Part shown: piece after piece, positions 7,340 through 14,275 of the stretch
How the letters are laid out: each line of letters opens with the position of its first letter
Numbering within the stretch: position 1 is the first letter of the stretch
Assembly (NCBI GenBank): GCA_963714155.1
Contig: OY970236.1
Coordinates: 2,294,001-2,358,000 of the forward strand
Direction of reading: 5' to 3'
Length of the DNA: 64,000 nt
Origin: VRUE01 sp963714155
GTDB lineage: Bacteria; Actinomycetota; Thermoleophilia; Solirubrobacterales; 70-9
Notes under the pieces: generated by a model
The model's database searches: none
Told to the model about the DNA's origin: nothing
The model's input: the letters and a program-made list of their open reading frames with translations, nothing else
Position numbers and translations under genes: made by a program

Positions 7340-8695
7340 TCACGCCACCAGCCTCACTTCGAACGACGGTGTTGCGATCGCTCCGGCACCGCCGAGCAGG
7401 GCGAGTATGCGGCTGACATATGCCGTGGTCTCGGGAATCGCCGGGACGCAGTTGCAGGCTTCGACCGGAGCCGGGCCGGCGTTATAAGCAGCGAGGGCGA
7501 GCTGCGGCGCGCCGAATTGGCGGAGCAGGTCAGACATGAGGTGGGCCTCGGCGTCGATCGCGGCGATCGGATCAAAGGGATCGTCAAGTCCATAAGCCGC
7601 GGCGGTGGAGGGAATGAACTGGGCGATGCCCTGGGCGCCAGCCGCAGAGCTTGCATAGGGATTGAAGTTCGACTCGGCCATCAGCTGTGCCGCGAGCAAG
7701 GCGGCCGCGACGTTCCAGCGAGCTGCCGAGCGCAGCAGTGGCGCGCGGAAGCGCGCCGGAACGAAGCCGGGCAGGCCTTCGCCACCTGAAAAGGAGCCGT
7801 CTCCCCCGCCCGCAGAGAAGGCGCCACCGCCAGCGGAGACCGTGTTCCCGGCCGACGAACACGGTGGTGGGCCGGCGTCGAAGCCGTAGTGCCAGGCCTC
7901 CCAGCTGTAGCGCTGGACGAACCCGAAGTGGCCGGCGTTGGCAGCCAGCCAGCCGTAGGCGGTTTCCGGGCCGAGGTCGAGCTCGGTGGCGCAGCGATGC
8001 AGCGAGTGCCCGGGCGGCGCCACCCAGGTGGGGTCGGGATGAGCGGCAAACAGCGCCGCCTGTTCGGCATCGGAACGAAAGGCGGAGTTGACGATCAGGG
8101 CGAGGCCTGCCTGGCTTGCGGCCGCGGCCATGCGATCGAAGGCGGCGGCAACGTCCGGCCTCATTCCGTGACCCTGTCGATCGACGAGCGGTCCGCTGTA
8201 GCCACCTCCGGTCGCCGTAGTAGTGGGCGCTTCGTTCGACGGACTGGCAGGTGGGCCGGCTTCTGCCACCGCCGAGACCTGCATGCGCGCACCCTCATTT
8301 CCGACCTCGAGCTTGGCGATGACCACGGCCTTGGCCCGGACCGGCGCGAACGAGCCTCGGTCGGGAAAGGAGGCCCGCAGCTGCGCCGCCGACACACCGT
8401 TCGCCCTCGCGGCGTCAACCGCTGCCGCATGCGCCCGCGCCAGATAGGCGGTCTTCTCGAGATGCCGCGGATTTGGCAGCCCGTTTGGCAAGCGCGGCGG
8501 CGATAGCAGTCGCGGAAGGTCGTCCCGCATCGACCGCGCCGCCGAGATCGCGGCCAAGTCAACTGCGCGCTGCGCCCGTCCCTTGCCGGTGATTGCAGCG
8601 GCGATCGCGACCAGCGCCAGCGCCGCGGCGATCAGCGCAAAGGCGCCGCCAAGCGCAAGCGGCAGTGCTTGCCCGTCCTCTACTTCCTTGCCCAT
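7340..8695 (-). CDS. TadG-like membrane-anchored protein with VanY peptidase and SLT transglycosylase domains
   Basis: 451 residues with three parts. Residues 1-60 (GQALPLALGGAFALIAAALA, then RAVDLAAISAARSM) match the N-terminal helix of TadE/TadG-like pseudopilins. Residues about 175-270 form a D-Ala-D-Ala carboxypeptidase of the VanY type: NSAFRSDAEQ, the zinc ligands HSLHRCATELD and the final WEAWHYGF. Residues about 315-440 are a soluble lytic transglycosylase domain: catalytic Glu in AQLMAESNFNPYA, then GAQGIAQFIPSTA and LALAAYNAGP. One polypeptide could therefore cut both peptide stems and glycan strands close to a Tad-type secretion or pilus machine. It lies just after the cupin gene (convergent, four bases apart) and starts at an ATG preceded by a motif shared with the tadE operon. 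Confidence 0.85.
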   Translation of the reverse strand: MGKEVEDGQALPLALGGAFALIAAALALVAIAAAITGKGRAQRAVDLAAISAARSMRDDLPRLLSPPRLPNGLPNPRHLEKTAYLARAHAAAVDAARANGVSAAQLRASFPDRGSFAPVRAKAVVIAKLEVGNEGARMQVSAVAEAGPPASPSNEAPTTTATGGGYSGPLVDRQGHGMRPDVAAAFDRMAAAASQAGLALIVNSAFRSDAEQAALFAAHPDPTWVAPPGHSLHRCATELDLGPETAYGWLAANAGHFGFVQRYSWEAWHYGFDAGPPPCSSAGNTVSAGGGAFSAGGGDGSFSGGEGLPGFVPARFRAPLLRSAARWNVAAALLAAQLMAESNFNPYASSAAGAQGIAQFIPSTAAAYGLDDPFDPIAAIDAEAHLMSDLLRQFGAPQLALAAYNAGPAPVEACNCVPAIPETTAYVSRILALLGGAGAIATPSFEVRLVA

Positions 8696-8725
8696 GGGGC
8701 CACGCTCGCGGCTGCGGACGCGCGT

Positions 8726-8742
8726 GTGGCGCGCTCAGGCGC
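8726..8742 (-). promoter_or_regulatory. 17-bp motif upstream of the TadG/VanY/SLT gene
   Basis: The + strand sequence gtggcgcgctcaggcgc begins 31 bases upstream of the ATG. The same 17 bases lie at exactly the same distance from the first tadE-like gene (11837-11853), and the intervening 30 bases are also similar. This suggests a shared leader or regulator site. Confidence 0.55.
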
Positions 8743-8800
8743 ACGAATGCGGAACATCTCATGCGGAGGCCTGCCCCCGAGTCAGTTGCCGCGCCGGCGG

Positions 8801-9796
8801 CTAGCGCGAGCGAACCGCGGCAATCGTCTGCTGCAGCGTCGCCCGGGCGTCGTGGTGGGGCATCCAGTGCAGCTTGCGCCGAGCCCGGGTCGTGTCCATC
8901 AGGACGGGGCGGCGCACCGCCTCGATCCAGGCCGCCTCGTCGGGCAGGAACGGCATCAGCGAGACCGCCTCGGCGGCGACCCCAACCGCCAGATGAGGAG
9001 CCGGCACCGAGTGCCAACCCAGGGCATGCGCCAGATCGCTGATCGTCAGCTGGCCGGGCCCAGCGAGGTTGTAGACGCCGGGCGGGCCGTGGCCAAGGAC
9101 CGCCGCAGTCAGCGCCGCAGCGACGTCGTCATGGTGGACGAGCTGGAAGGGCACGCCGGGGTCGGGCAGGACGGGCCGCAGCTCGGGCACCTTGCCCAGC
9201 GCCCAGCGCAGCGGCCCCGGAATCCTCTGCCCCATCGCCAGCATCGGGATCAGGTCGAGCAGCAGAGTCGCTTCCGGCCCGGCGACGATGCAGGGGCGGA
9301 AGACGAAGGACTCGGTGCGGGAGTGGAGCAGCGCCTCCTCGAGCTCTGCCTCGACCGCGGCCTTGTGCGCCGAGTAGGGATGCCGCGAGGTGCCGCGCAC
9401 CGGCTCTTCCTCGTCGAGCAGGGCCGGCATGCCGCGGTGGAAACCGTAGGCGGCCACCGAGGAGGTGTAGACGAGCCGCTTGGCCCCCGCCGCAGCGGTC
9501 GCCTCGAAGACGTTGCGCGAGCCGTTCAGGTTGACTTCGCGGCTGGCGCTGTCACCGGCGACGATCGCGAAGGCGAGGTGGACGACGACGTCGGCGTCCT
9601 CGACTAGCGAATCGACCGCCTCGCGATCGAGCACGTCGCCGCGCCGGTATTCGGTCTTCTCCCAGCCATGGCCGGCGAGGTCGAAGGGCCGTCGCGCCAT
9701 GCCGATGATCCGATCCACCTCGGGAACCCGCTCGAGCGCGGAGATGAAGGCGCGGCCGATCTCCCCGGTCGGCCCGGTGACTGCGACGGTCAGCAT
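8801..9796 (-). CDS. NAD(P)-dependent epimerase/dehydratase (extended SDR)
   Basis: Rossmann-fold oxidoreductase of 331 residues. The nucleotide-binding loop TGPTGEIG is at about residues 7-14, an acidic pair follows in GDVLDREAV, and the catalytic YSAHK is present (Tyr and Lys) with the upstream Ser pair in YTSSVAAYG. This is the atypical/extended SDR type that acts on nucleotide sugars or similar; the substrate is not evident. I chose the ATG at 9796 because the glycine-rich loop must be near the N-terminus; 13 upstream in-frame codons look non-coding. It lies between a TA module and the TadG fusion gene and seems unrelated to either. Confidence 0.88.
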   Translation of the reverse strand: MLTVAVTGPTGEIGRAFISALERVPEVDRIIGMARRPFDLAGHGWEKTEYRRGDVLDREAVDSLVEDADVVVHLAFAIVAGDSASREVNLNGSRNVFEATAAAGAKRLVYTSSVAAYGFHRGMPALLDEEEPVRGTSRHPYSAHKAAVEAELEEALLHSRTESFVFRPCIVAGPEATLLLDLIPMLAMGQRIPGPLRWALGKVPELRPVLPDPGVPFQLVHHDDVAAALTAAVLGHGPPGVYNLAGPGQLTISDLAHALGWHSVPAPHLAVGVAAEAVSLMPFLPDEAAWIEAVRRPVLMDTTRARRKLHWMPHHDARATLQQTIAAVRSR

Positions 9797-9851
9797 GCGG
9801 CGATTCTGGCGAAATGCAAGCGCTGGCGGCGGCAAGCGCTGGCCACTGCAG

Positions 9852-10268
9852 TCAGGCGCTCACGTCAACGATCTCGAGCAGGCCTTCCAGGCCCCGAAGA
9901 TCCTTCGCGTTGAGGGTGTAGAGCGGGAGGTCGTGGGCGAGCGCGGTCGCGGCGATCATCAGGTCGACGGCCCGGGCGCCCCTGGGCTTGCGACCGCCGG
10001 CGAGTGTGGCGGCATAGATGTGGCCATAGGCTCGCGCACAATTCGGACTGAAGGTCAGCGATTCGACTCCAGCCTCAAACCGCTGGAGCCGTTCCTGGCG
10101 CCGTGCGCGCTCGAGCTCATCGGTACTGGCCAGTGGACCAGCGGTCAACTCCGCGAGCGTCAGCGTGGAAATTGCCATCTCGGCCGGGAGCCGCCCTGGC
10201 TCCACCTCGGAATAGCGGATTACAACTGAGGTGTCGATCAGGCCGCGCCCCTCGGGGGGCTCAACCAC
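9852..10268 (-). CDS. VapC-like PIN-domain ribonuclease toxin
   Basis: PIN domain of about 138 residues. The acidic catalytic set is visible: Asp in GLIDTSVVIRY (near the N-terminus), Glu in LTLAELTAG and Asp in RAVDLMIAATALA, with the NAKDL segment near the C-terminus. VapC toxins cut tRNA or rRNA until neutralised by a cognate antitoxin. The likely start is the GTG at 10268, which overlaps the antitoxin gene by eight bases as in most such modules. The in-frame extension upstream to 10406 is antitoxin sequence in another frame. Confidence 0.9.
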   Translation of the reverse strand: MVEPPEGRGLIDTSVVIRYSEVEPGRLPAEMAISTLTLAELTAGPLASTDELERARRQERLQRFEAGVESLTFSPNCARAYGHIYAATLAGGRKPRGARAVDLMIAATALAHDLPLYTLNAKDLRGLEGLLEIVDVSA

Positions 10269-10515
10269 GGGGCGTAGGATCCTGATCGGCGTAGGCATCG
10301 ATATCAGCCTTGAACCGCTCATGATCGATCGGCGGCGAACCGGCGAAGAGGTCAACGAATGCCCGCCTGGAGATGAACTTTCGCGGCCTGTAAGGCCGGA
10401 GCTCACCGACGGGCCTGCCGTTCCGGGTCACGATGAAGTCCTCCCCCGCGTCCAGCGCCCGCATTACCTCGCCGCTGTTGTTGCGCAGCTCCCTCTGGGT
10501 CAGCTTCCGTGTCAT
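10261..10515 (-). CDS. Phd/YefM-family antitoxin
   Basis: Antitoxin of 84 residues. The N-terminal DNA-binding part TRKLTQRELRNNSGEVMRAL and DFIVTRNGRPVGELRPY match the Phd/YefM fold, and the acidic C-terminal tail (about residues 50-84) would wrap the PIN toxin encoded next. The ATG (10515) lies seven bases after TACGCT, next to a perfect palindrome that could be its own operator. The 5' part overlaps the TadZ-like reading frame, which suggests the module was inserted into or extended across that gene. Confidence 0.9.
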   Translation of the reverse strand: MTRKLTQRELRNNSGEVMRALDAGEDFIVTRNGRPVGELRPYRPRKFISRRAFVDLFAGSPPIDHERFKADIDAYADQDPTPRG

Positions 10516-11131
10516 CGGGCTCAGCGTAGCACGCGTGCGCCGCTGAAATTTCGCTTTCCAAAAGGGTTTTGCGAAGGCGCGCCGGCAATCCGCCGGCAGC
10601 CTCGGGTGGCAGGACGCCAAACAGCGCCCGCCGCGCCGGAACCCAGGCGAGCGGCTGCTTGAGGACGCGAACCGTGAGGCCGCGCTCACGCAGATCGCGC
10701 ACCGTGAGCGCGAGGAGCGGACGATCCGTGGCGAGATCGGCGCAAAGCAGCACGGCGCTGGGCTCGATGCCGGATACCTGCAGAACGTCCTGGAAGAGGG
10801 CTGGCGGGACGTGGAGCGCGGCAACCGCGTCACGTACGAGCGGCAGCGCAGCGGGCAGACGCTCGAGCGCTTCGGGATCACCGGGAACCGCGAGATGACA
10901 CGTTCCGCCGCGCGAAGCGGCTCTCAGCTCCGGCAGGTGCACGGCCAGCCGCTCCTCCAGCTCACGGGCCCCGCTCGAAGCAACAAGAGTTGGCCGTGGC
11001 GGCCGGCCACCGACGTCGATCAGCAAGCCGGGGCGATCCGGCTCCGACCCTGCGCAGGCGAGCGCTGCGGCGGCCGCCCTCGATCCCTCCGCGGTCCCCA
11101 CCGCCGTGACGAGAATGACGCGCCCCTTCAT
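10403..11131 (-). CDS. TadZ/ParA-like degenerate P-loop protein, probably 3'-altered
   Basis: 242-residue open frame starting at an ATG that overlaps the upstream tadE-like stop (ATGA). The N-terminus ILVTAVGTAEGSRAAAAALA looks like a P-loop ATPase strand and loop in which the Walker Lys and Thr are gone, and GLLIDVGGRPPRP resembles the second strand of the SIMIBI fold. TadZ/CpaE proteins with degenerate P-loops localise Tad machines, so this is a reasonable but weak assignment. From about residue 205 on, the frame runs through the antitoxin gene and has low-complexity Arg/Gly/Gln sequence. The base composition turns AT-richer at 10540-10575, so the natural C-terminus may have been lost. Confidence 0.55.
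   Translation of the reverse strand: MKGRVILVTAVGTAEGSRAAAAALACAGSEPDRPGLLIDVGGRPPRPTLVASSGARELEERLAVHLPELRAASRGGTCHLAVPGDPEALERLPAALPLVRDAVAALHVPPALFQDVLQVSGIEPSAVLLCADLATDRPLLALTVRDLRERGLTVRVLKQPLAWVPARRALFGVLPPEAAGGLPARLRKTLLESEISAAHACYAEPDDTEADPEGAAQQQRRGNAGAGRGGGLHRDPERQARR
10523..10538 (-). promoter_or_regulatory. promoter and palindromic operator of the TA module
   Basis: A TACGCT hexamer (10523-10528) precedes the antitoxin ATG by seven bases. It directly adjoins the perfect 10-bp palindrome GCACGCGTGC (10529-10538), a likely binding site for the antitoxin or toxin-antitoxin complex. Confidence 0.5.
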
Positions 11132-11463
11132 CGACCGGCAGGCCTCGCGTAGCTGCTGCTGGTTACGGCGAGGCGCTCGCCGACGGCCGCGAGCAACGAC
11201 GGTGGCACCAGCCGCACGGTCACCTCTCCCCCGCGCACCGCGACCTCGACCCCGTGCTCTGCCCACGAGGGGAGCGACTTCTCGGCCGCGACCTTGGCCG
11301 GTCGGCCGGCGGCAAGCGCAAGAGCGCCAGCCTCGGCCGCGCCGTCGGCGAGCGTCAGCGCGTAGCCGACGAGCAGCAGTTGCAGGGCAACCACGCCGGC
11401 AATCAACAACAGCGGGATCGCCGCCAGCAGCTCCACCGTCGCCTGGCCTCGCTCCCTAGCCAT
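11128..11463 (-). CDS. TadE-like pseudopilin
   Basis: Membrane protein of 111 residues. The N-terminus MARERGQATVELLAAIPLLL followed by a hydrophobic stretch to about residue 38 is the TadE signature: a Glu at +5 relative to the GQATVE processing-like region and one transmembrane helix. A periplasmic-side domain of about 70 residues follows. The ATG at 11463 overlaps the preceding gene's stop by eight bases; an in-frame start at 11487 is possible but unnecessary. It is the middle gene of a tightly overlapping three-gene unit. Confidence 0.85.
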   Translation of the reverse strand: MARERGQATVELLAAIPLLLIAGVVALQLLLVGYALTLADGAAEAGALALAAGRPAKVAAEKSLPSWAEHGVEVAVRGGEVTVRLVPPSLLAAVGERLAVTSSSYARPAGR

Positions 11464-11806
11464 CGCCCAACCCGCTCTCCGCCCCAACCATCAAACGCGG
11501 CAGCGCCGGCAGCAGGCGCGGGACCACCACCCGCACCGTGATCGTGTCGGCGTCGTTCACCTGTGCTCCCGAGCGCAGCGACGGTGAAAGCGCTCGCCGT
11601 GCGACCAGCGCTGCGTTGCCACCGACCAGCGCTGCCCTGGCGCCGGCCCGCGCCGCTATCGCGGCGGACCAAAACGCCTGTCCCGCAAGTGCCAACTGTG
11701 CCGCCACCAGGACCGCCAGCAGCAGGAATGGGACTGCCGCGACCAACTCGACCGAGGCGGTCCCTTCCTCCCTGTGGCCTGCGCTGCTGACGGTCTGGGG
11801 CGGCAC
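11456..11806 (-). CDS. TadE-like pseudopilin
   Basis: First gene of the tad-like unit, 116 residues, GTG start. REEGTASVELVAAVPFLLLA and the long hydrophobic helix that follows (about 15-45) are the TadE pattern. The outer domain contains repeated small beta segments (DTITVRVVVPRLL). No TadA, TadB, TadC or Flp pilin gene lies in the window, so the export motor must be encoded elsewhere if it exists. A 17-bp motif 31 bases upstream is shared with the TadG fusion gene. Confidence 0.85.
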   Translation of the reverse strand: MPPQTVSSAGHREEGTASVELVAAVPFLLLAVLVAAQLALAGQAFWSAAIAARAGARAALVGGNAALVARRALSPSLRSGAQVNDADTITVRVVVPRLLPALPRLMVGAESGLGDG

Positions 11807-11836
11807 GCCGCGACCGTCGCAGGCTCGAACGCGCCG

Positions 11837-11853
11837 GTGGCGCGCTCAGGCGC
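11837..11853 (-). promoter_or_regulatory. second copy of the 17-bp tad-cluster motif
   Basis: Identical to 8726-8742 and at the same 31-base distance from its start codon. Confidence 0.55.
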
Positions 11854-11875
11854 GCGGTTCAGTCACGCAACTAAC

Positions 11876-12256
11876 TCAGTAGGAGTTCGCGTCGACCCAG
11901 ATTCGCCAGATCGCCGCTACCGAGGCGCCGAGCAGCATGATCCAAACCAGGGTGCCACCGCCGGTCGAGAAGAGCTCGTCGCTGCCGGCAATCAGCAAGG
12001 CGAGCACGCCCAATGCCGCGTAGAGAATCGCCCGTCGTGCATCGGTCAAGGTCGCCAGGGTGAGCTGGTTCTGACGACCGAGGACGAAAACCATCCAGGC
12101 CAGGGCGGCGAGGAAGCCCATCGTGATCGCGGTCAGGATCGCTTCGGCGACGTTGCCTCCGTGGGGAGCAAAGGCCACGGCCAACGCCAGGGCCATGATG
12201 ATCGCGACATCGCGCAGGGTACGCACGGAGAAAGTGTAGTCCCGAGCCCGACCCAC
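11876..12256 (-). CDS. small multi-pass membrane protein
   Basis: 126 residues with three or four predicted membrane helices (DVAIIMALALAVAFA, ILTAITMGFLAALAWMVFVLG, AILYAALGVLALLIAG, LVWIMLLGASVAAIWRIW). I do not recognise the family. It is the last gene of the Pit unit, 14 bases after the preceding small membrane gene, and so may relate to phosphate uptake, but nothing in the protein itself shows this. Confidence 0.7.
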   Translation of the reverse strand: MGRARDYTFSVRTLRDVAIIMALALAVAFAPHGGNVAEAILTAITMGFLAALAWMVFVLGRQNQLTLATLTDARRAILYAALGVLALLIAGSDELFSTGGGTLVWIMLLGASVAAIWRIWVDANSY

Positions 12257-12270
12257 CGCGGCGGAATCGC

Positions 12271-12507
12271 CTACTTGCTCGACATGATCACGATGCCGAA
12301 GACAACGGCTGCCAGCGTGACCAGCCCGGCAAGGGCTGCCAACGTCGCCGCTGCCCCCGCCGCAATCGGGCGCTCGTTACGACTGAGATCGGCAAAGCGG
12401 GCGACGCCCCAGATCGCCACCGAGAAGACGACGGTGATGCCGACGCCCGCGACCACCGAGGCGATCACCGTCTGCAGCAGCTCCTTGGTCTCGACGACGA
12501 CCGCCAT
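12271..12507 (-). CDS. small two-helix membrane protein linked to Pit
   Basis: 78 residues with two hydrophobic helices (TVIASVVAGVGITVVFSVAIWGVA and GLVTLAAVVFGIVIMSSK) separated by a short polar loop with SRNERP. It lies three bases downstream of the Pit gene and is certainly co-transcribed with it. No known family is evident. It could be a small partner of the transporter. Confidence 0.7.
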   Translation of the reverse strand: MAVVVETKELLQTVIASVVAGVGITVVFSVAIWGVARFADLSRNERPIAAGAAATLAALAGLVTLAAVVFGIVIMSSK

Positions 12508-12510
12508 TGC

Positions 12511-13608
12511 TCAGCTCGCCGGGACCGGGCCACCCTCGCGCGAGCGTCGGGCGAAAAGCACGGCGATCAGCGAGAGGGACATCAAGGTGACGAGGATAGG
12601 GCCGAGCGCCCCATCGCCAAAGATCGCCGTGAAGCCATAGGCGAGGGCGCCGATCGCGGCGGCTGCCGGCAGGGTCAAGAGCCAGGCGGTGACGATGTTG
12701 CCGGCCACTCCCCAACGCACCGCCGAGACGCGCTTGCCGGCCCCCGCTCCCATGATGCCGCCGTTGATCACGTGGGTGGTCGAGAGCGGGAAGCCGAAGT
12801 GGGTCGAGGCGAGGATCACCGCCGCGCCCGCGCCCTGCGACGAGAAGCCCTGAGCGGCGTCCATCTTGATGATCCGCGTGCCGGTGGTGCGGATGATCCG
12901 CCAGCCGCCGCTGTAGGTGCCGAGGGCGATCGCGGTCGCCGAGGTGACGATCACCCAGAGCGGCGGGTCAGCGCTGGCGCCCAGCGTCCCGTTGGCGACG
13001 AGCGCCAGGGTGATGATGCCCATCGTCTTCTGCGCGTCGTTGGTGCCGTGGGCGAGCGCCAGCAGGCTGCTGGAGATGATCTGGCCGTAGCGGAAGCCCC
13101 GGGTCACGGTGCCGGGGCGCTGCTTGCCGACGATCCGGTAGACCAGCCCGATCGCGACGCCGGCGACGACGAAGGCGAGGATCGGCGCGATCACGGCCGG
13201 GATCAGCACCTTGCCGATCAGGCCATCGGCCAGCACGGCATCGAAGCCGGCGGCCGCGACCGCGGACCCGACCACGCCGCCAATCAGGGCGTGCGAAGAG
13301 CTCGATGGCAGGCCGAAGGACCAGGTGATCAGGTTCCAGGCGATCGCCCCGATCAGGCCGGCGAAGACCACGGTCGGCGTCACCACGGCCGAGTTGACCA
13401 CGTCGTTGGCGACGGTCGCGGCAACCGAGATCGAGATGAAGGCGCCGGCGAAGTTGAGCAGGGAAGCAACGCCGATCGCGACCTGGGGCCGCGCCGCGCC
13501 GGTCGAGATCGAGGTGGCGACGACGTTGGCGGTGTCGTGGAAGCCGTTGGTGAAGTCGAAGGCGAGCGCGGTGCCGACGACGATGAAGAGGATGACTTCC
13601 GAGCTCAC
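12511..13608 (-). CDS. pit: low-affinity inorganic phosphate transporter, Pit family
   Basis: Metal-phosphate/proton symporter of 365 residues with about ten membrane helices. The two inverted repeats each carry the family signature: ALAFDFTNGFHDTANVVATSI near the N-terminus and LALAHGTNDAQKTMGIITLA in the middle, with GLPSSSSHALIGGVVGS and GFPLSTTHVINGGIMGAG as the matching second motifs. The start overlaps the DUF47 stop by four bases. Pit-DUF47 pairs are standard; here the pair sits beside polyphosphate kinase, which would use imported phosphate after its conversion to ATP. Confidence 0.96.
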   Translation of the reverse strand: MSSEVILFIVVGTALAFDFTNGFHDTANVVATSISTGAARPQVAIGVASLLNFAGAFISISVAATVANDVVNSAVVTPTVVFAGLIGAIAWNLITWSFGLPSSSSHALIGGVVGSAVAAAGFDAVLADGLIGKVLIPAVIAPILAFVVAGVAIGLVYRIVGKQRPGTVTRGFRYGQIISSSLLALAHGTNDAQKTMGIITLALVANGTLGASADPPLWVIVTSATAIALGTYSGGWRIIRTTGTRIIKMDAAQGFSSQGAGAAVILASTHFGFPLSTTHVINGGIMGAGAGKRVSAVRWGVAGNIVTAWLLTLPAAAAIGALAYGFTAIFGDGALGPILVTLMSLSLIAVLFARRSREGGPVPAS

Positions 13609-14225
13609 GAGTTCTTGATGACGATGCCCTCGAGGATCTGCGCCGCCGTCTCGGTCGCGTCGATCGCGTTCTCGAGCACGGCGAACATGTCCTTCCAGCG
13701 GATCACCACCATCGGGTCGATCCCGTTCGAGAAGAGCGAGGCGACGGCATCGCGGGAGATCCTGTCGCCGTCGTTCTCGAGCCGGTGGATCTCGATCCAG
13801 TACTTGTCGAGGTCCTTGAAGTCGCGCAGGTGCTCCAGCCCGGCGGCGAGCTGCTCGCAGGCCGCGACCAGCACTTTGGTCAGGTCCTGGGCCTGCGACA
13901 TCGGCGCCTCGATCTTGTAGAGGCCGAGCAGGTCGGCGGCCTCCTCGGCGTAGTCGACGATGTCGTCCATCTGGGTCGCCAGCCCGTATATGTCCTCGCG
14001 GTCAATCGGCGTGACGAAGGTCGAGTTGAGCCGTTTGATGATCGCGTGGGTGATCCGGTCACCCTCCTGCTCGGCGTCGAAGACCTGTTTCGAGAGCTCG
14101 CCGGAGTCGGGCCAGGTGGCCATCATCTGGTCCAGCAGCCGCGACGCGTTGACGGTGTTCTCACCGGCCTCGATGAAGAGATCGAAGAAGGTCCGATCGC
14201 GGGGCAGAAGGGAGAGGCGCGGCAC
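13605..14225 (-). CDS. DUF47/PhoU-like Pit accessory protein
   Basis: All-helical protein of 206 residues of the DUF47 family: FFDLFIEAGENTVNASRLLDQ, then EQEGDRITHAIIKRLNSTFVTPIDREDIYGLA and the second repeat ENDGDRISRDAVASLFSN. The repeated E/DxxxD motifs bind metal clusters in PhoU-like proteins. It likely modulates the Pit transporter encoded next with a four-base overlap. The GTG at 14225 fits the conserved N-terminus RLSLLPRDRTFFDLF; the longer in-frame extension overlaps the ppk gene in another frame. Confidence 0.92.
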   Translation of the reverse strand: MPRLSLLPRDRTFFDLFIEAGENTVNASRLLDQMMATWPDSGELSKQVFDAEQEGDRITHAIIKRLNSTFVTPIDREDIYGLATQMDDIVDYAEEAADLLGLYKIEAPMSQAQDLTKVLVAACEQLAAGLEHLRDFKDLDKYWIEIHRLENDGDRISRDAVASLFSNGIDPMVVIRWKDMFAVLENAIDATETAAQILEGIVIKNS

Positions 14226-14275
14226 TGGGCCAATCCTATTGATCGAGGCGGGCAGGGATCGAGGTGGCTTGAGAC

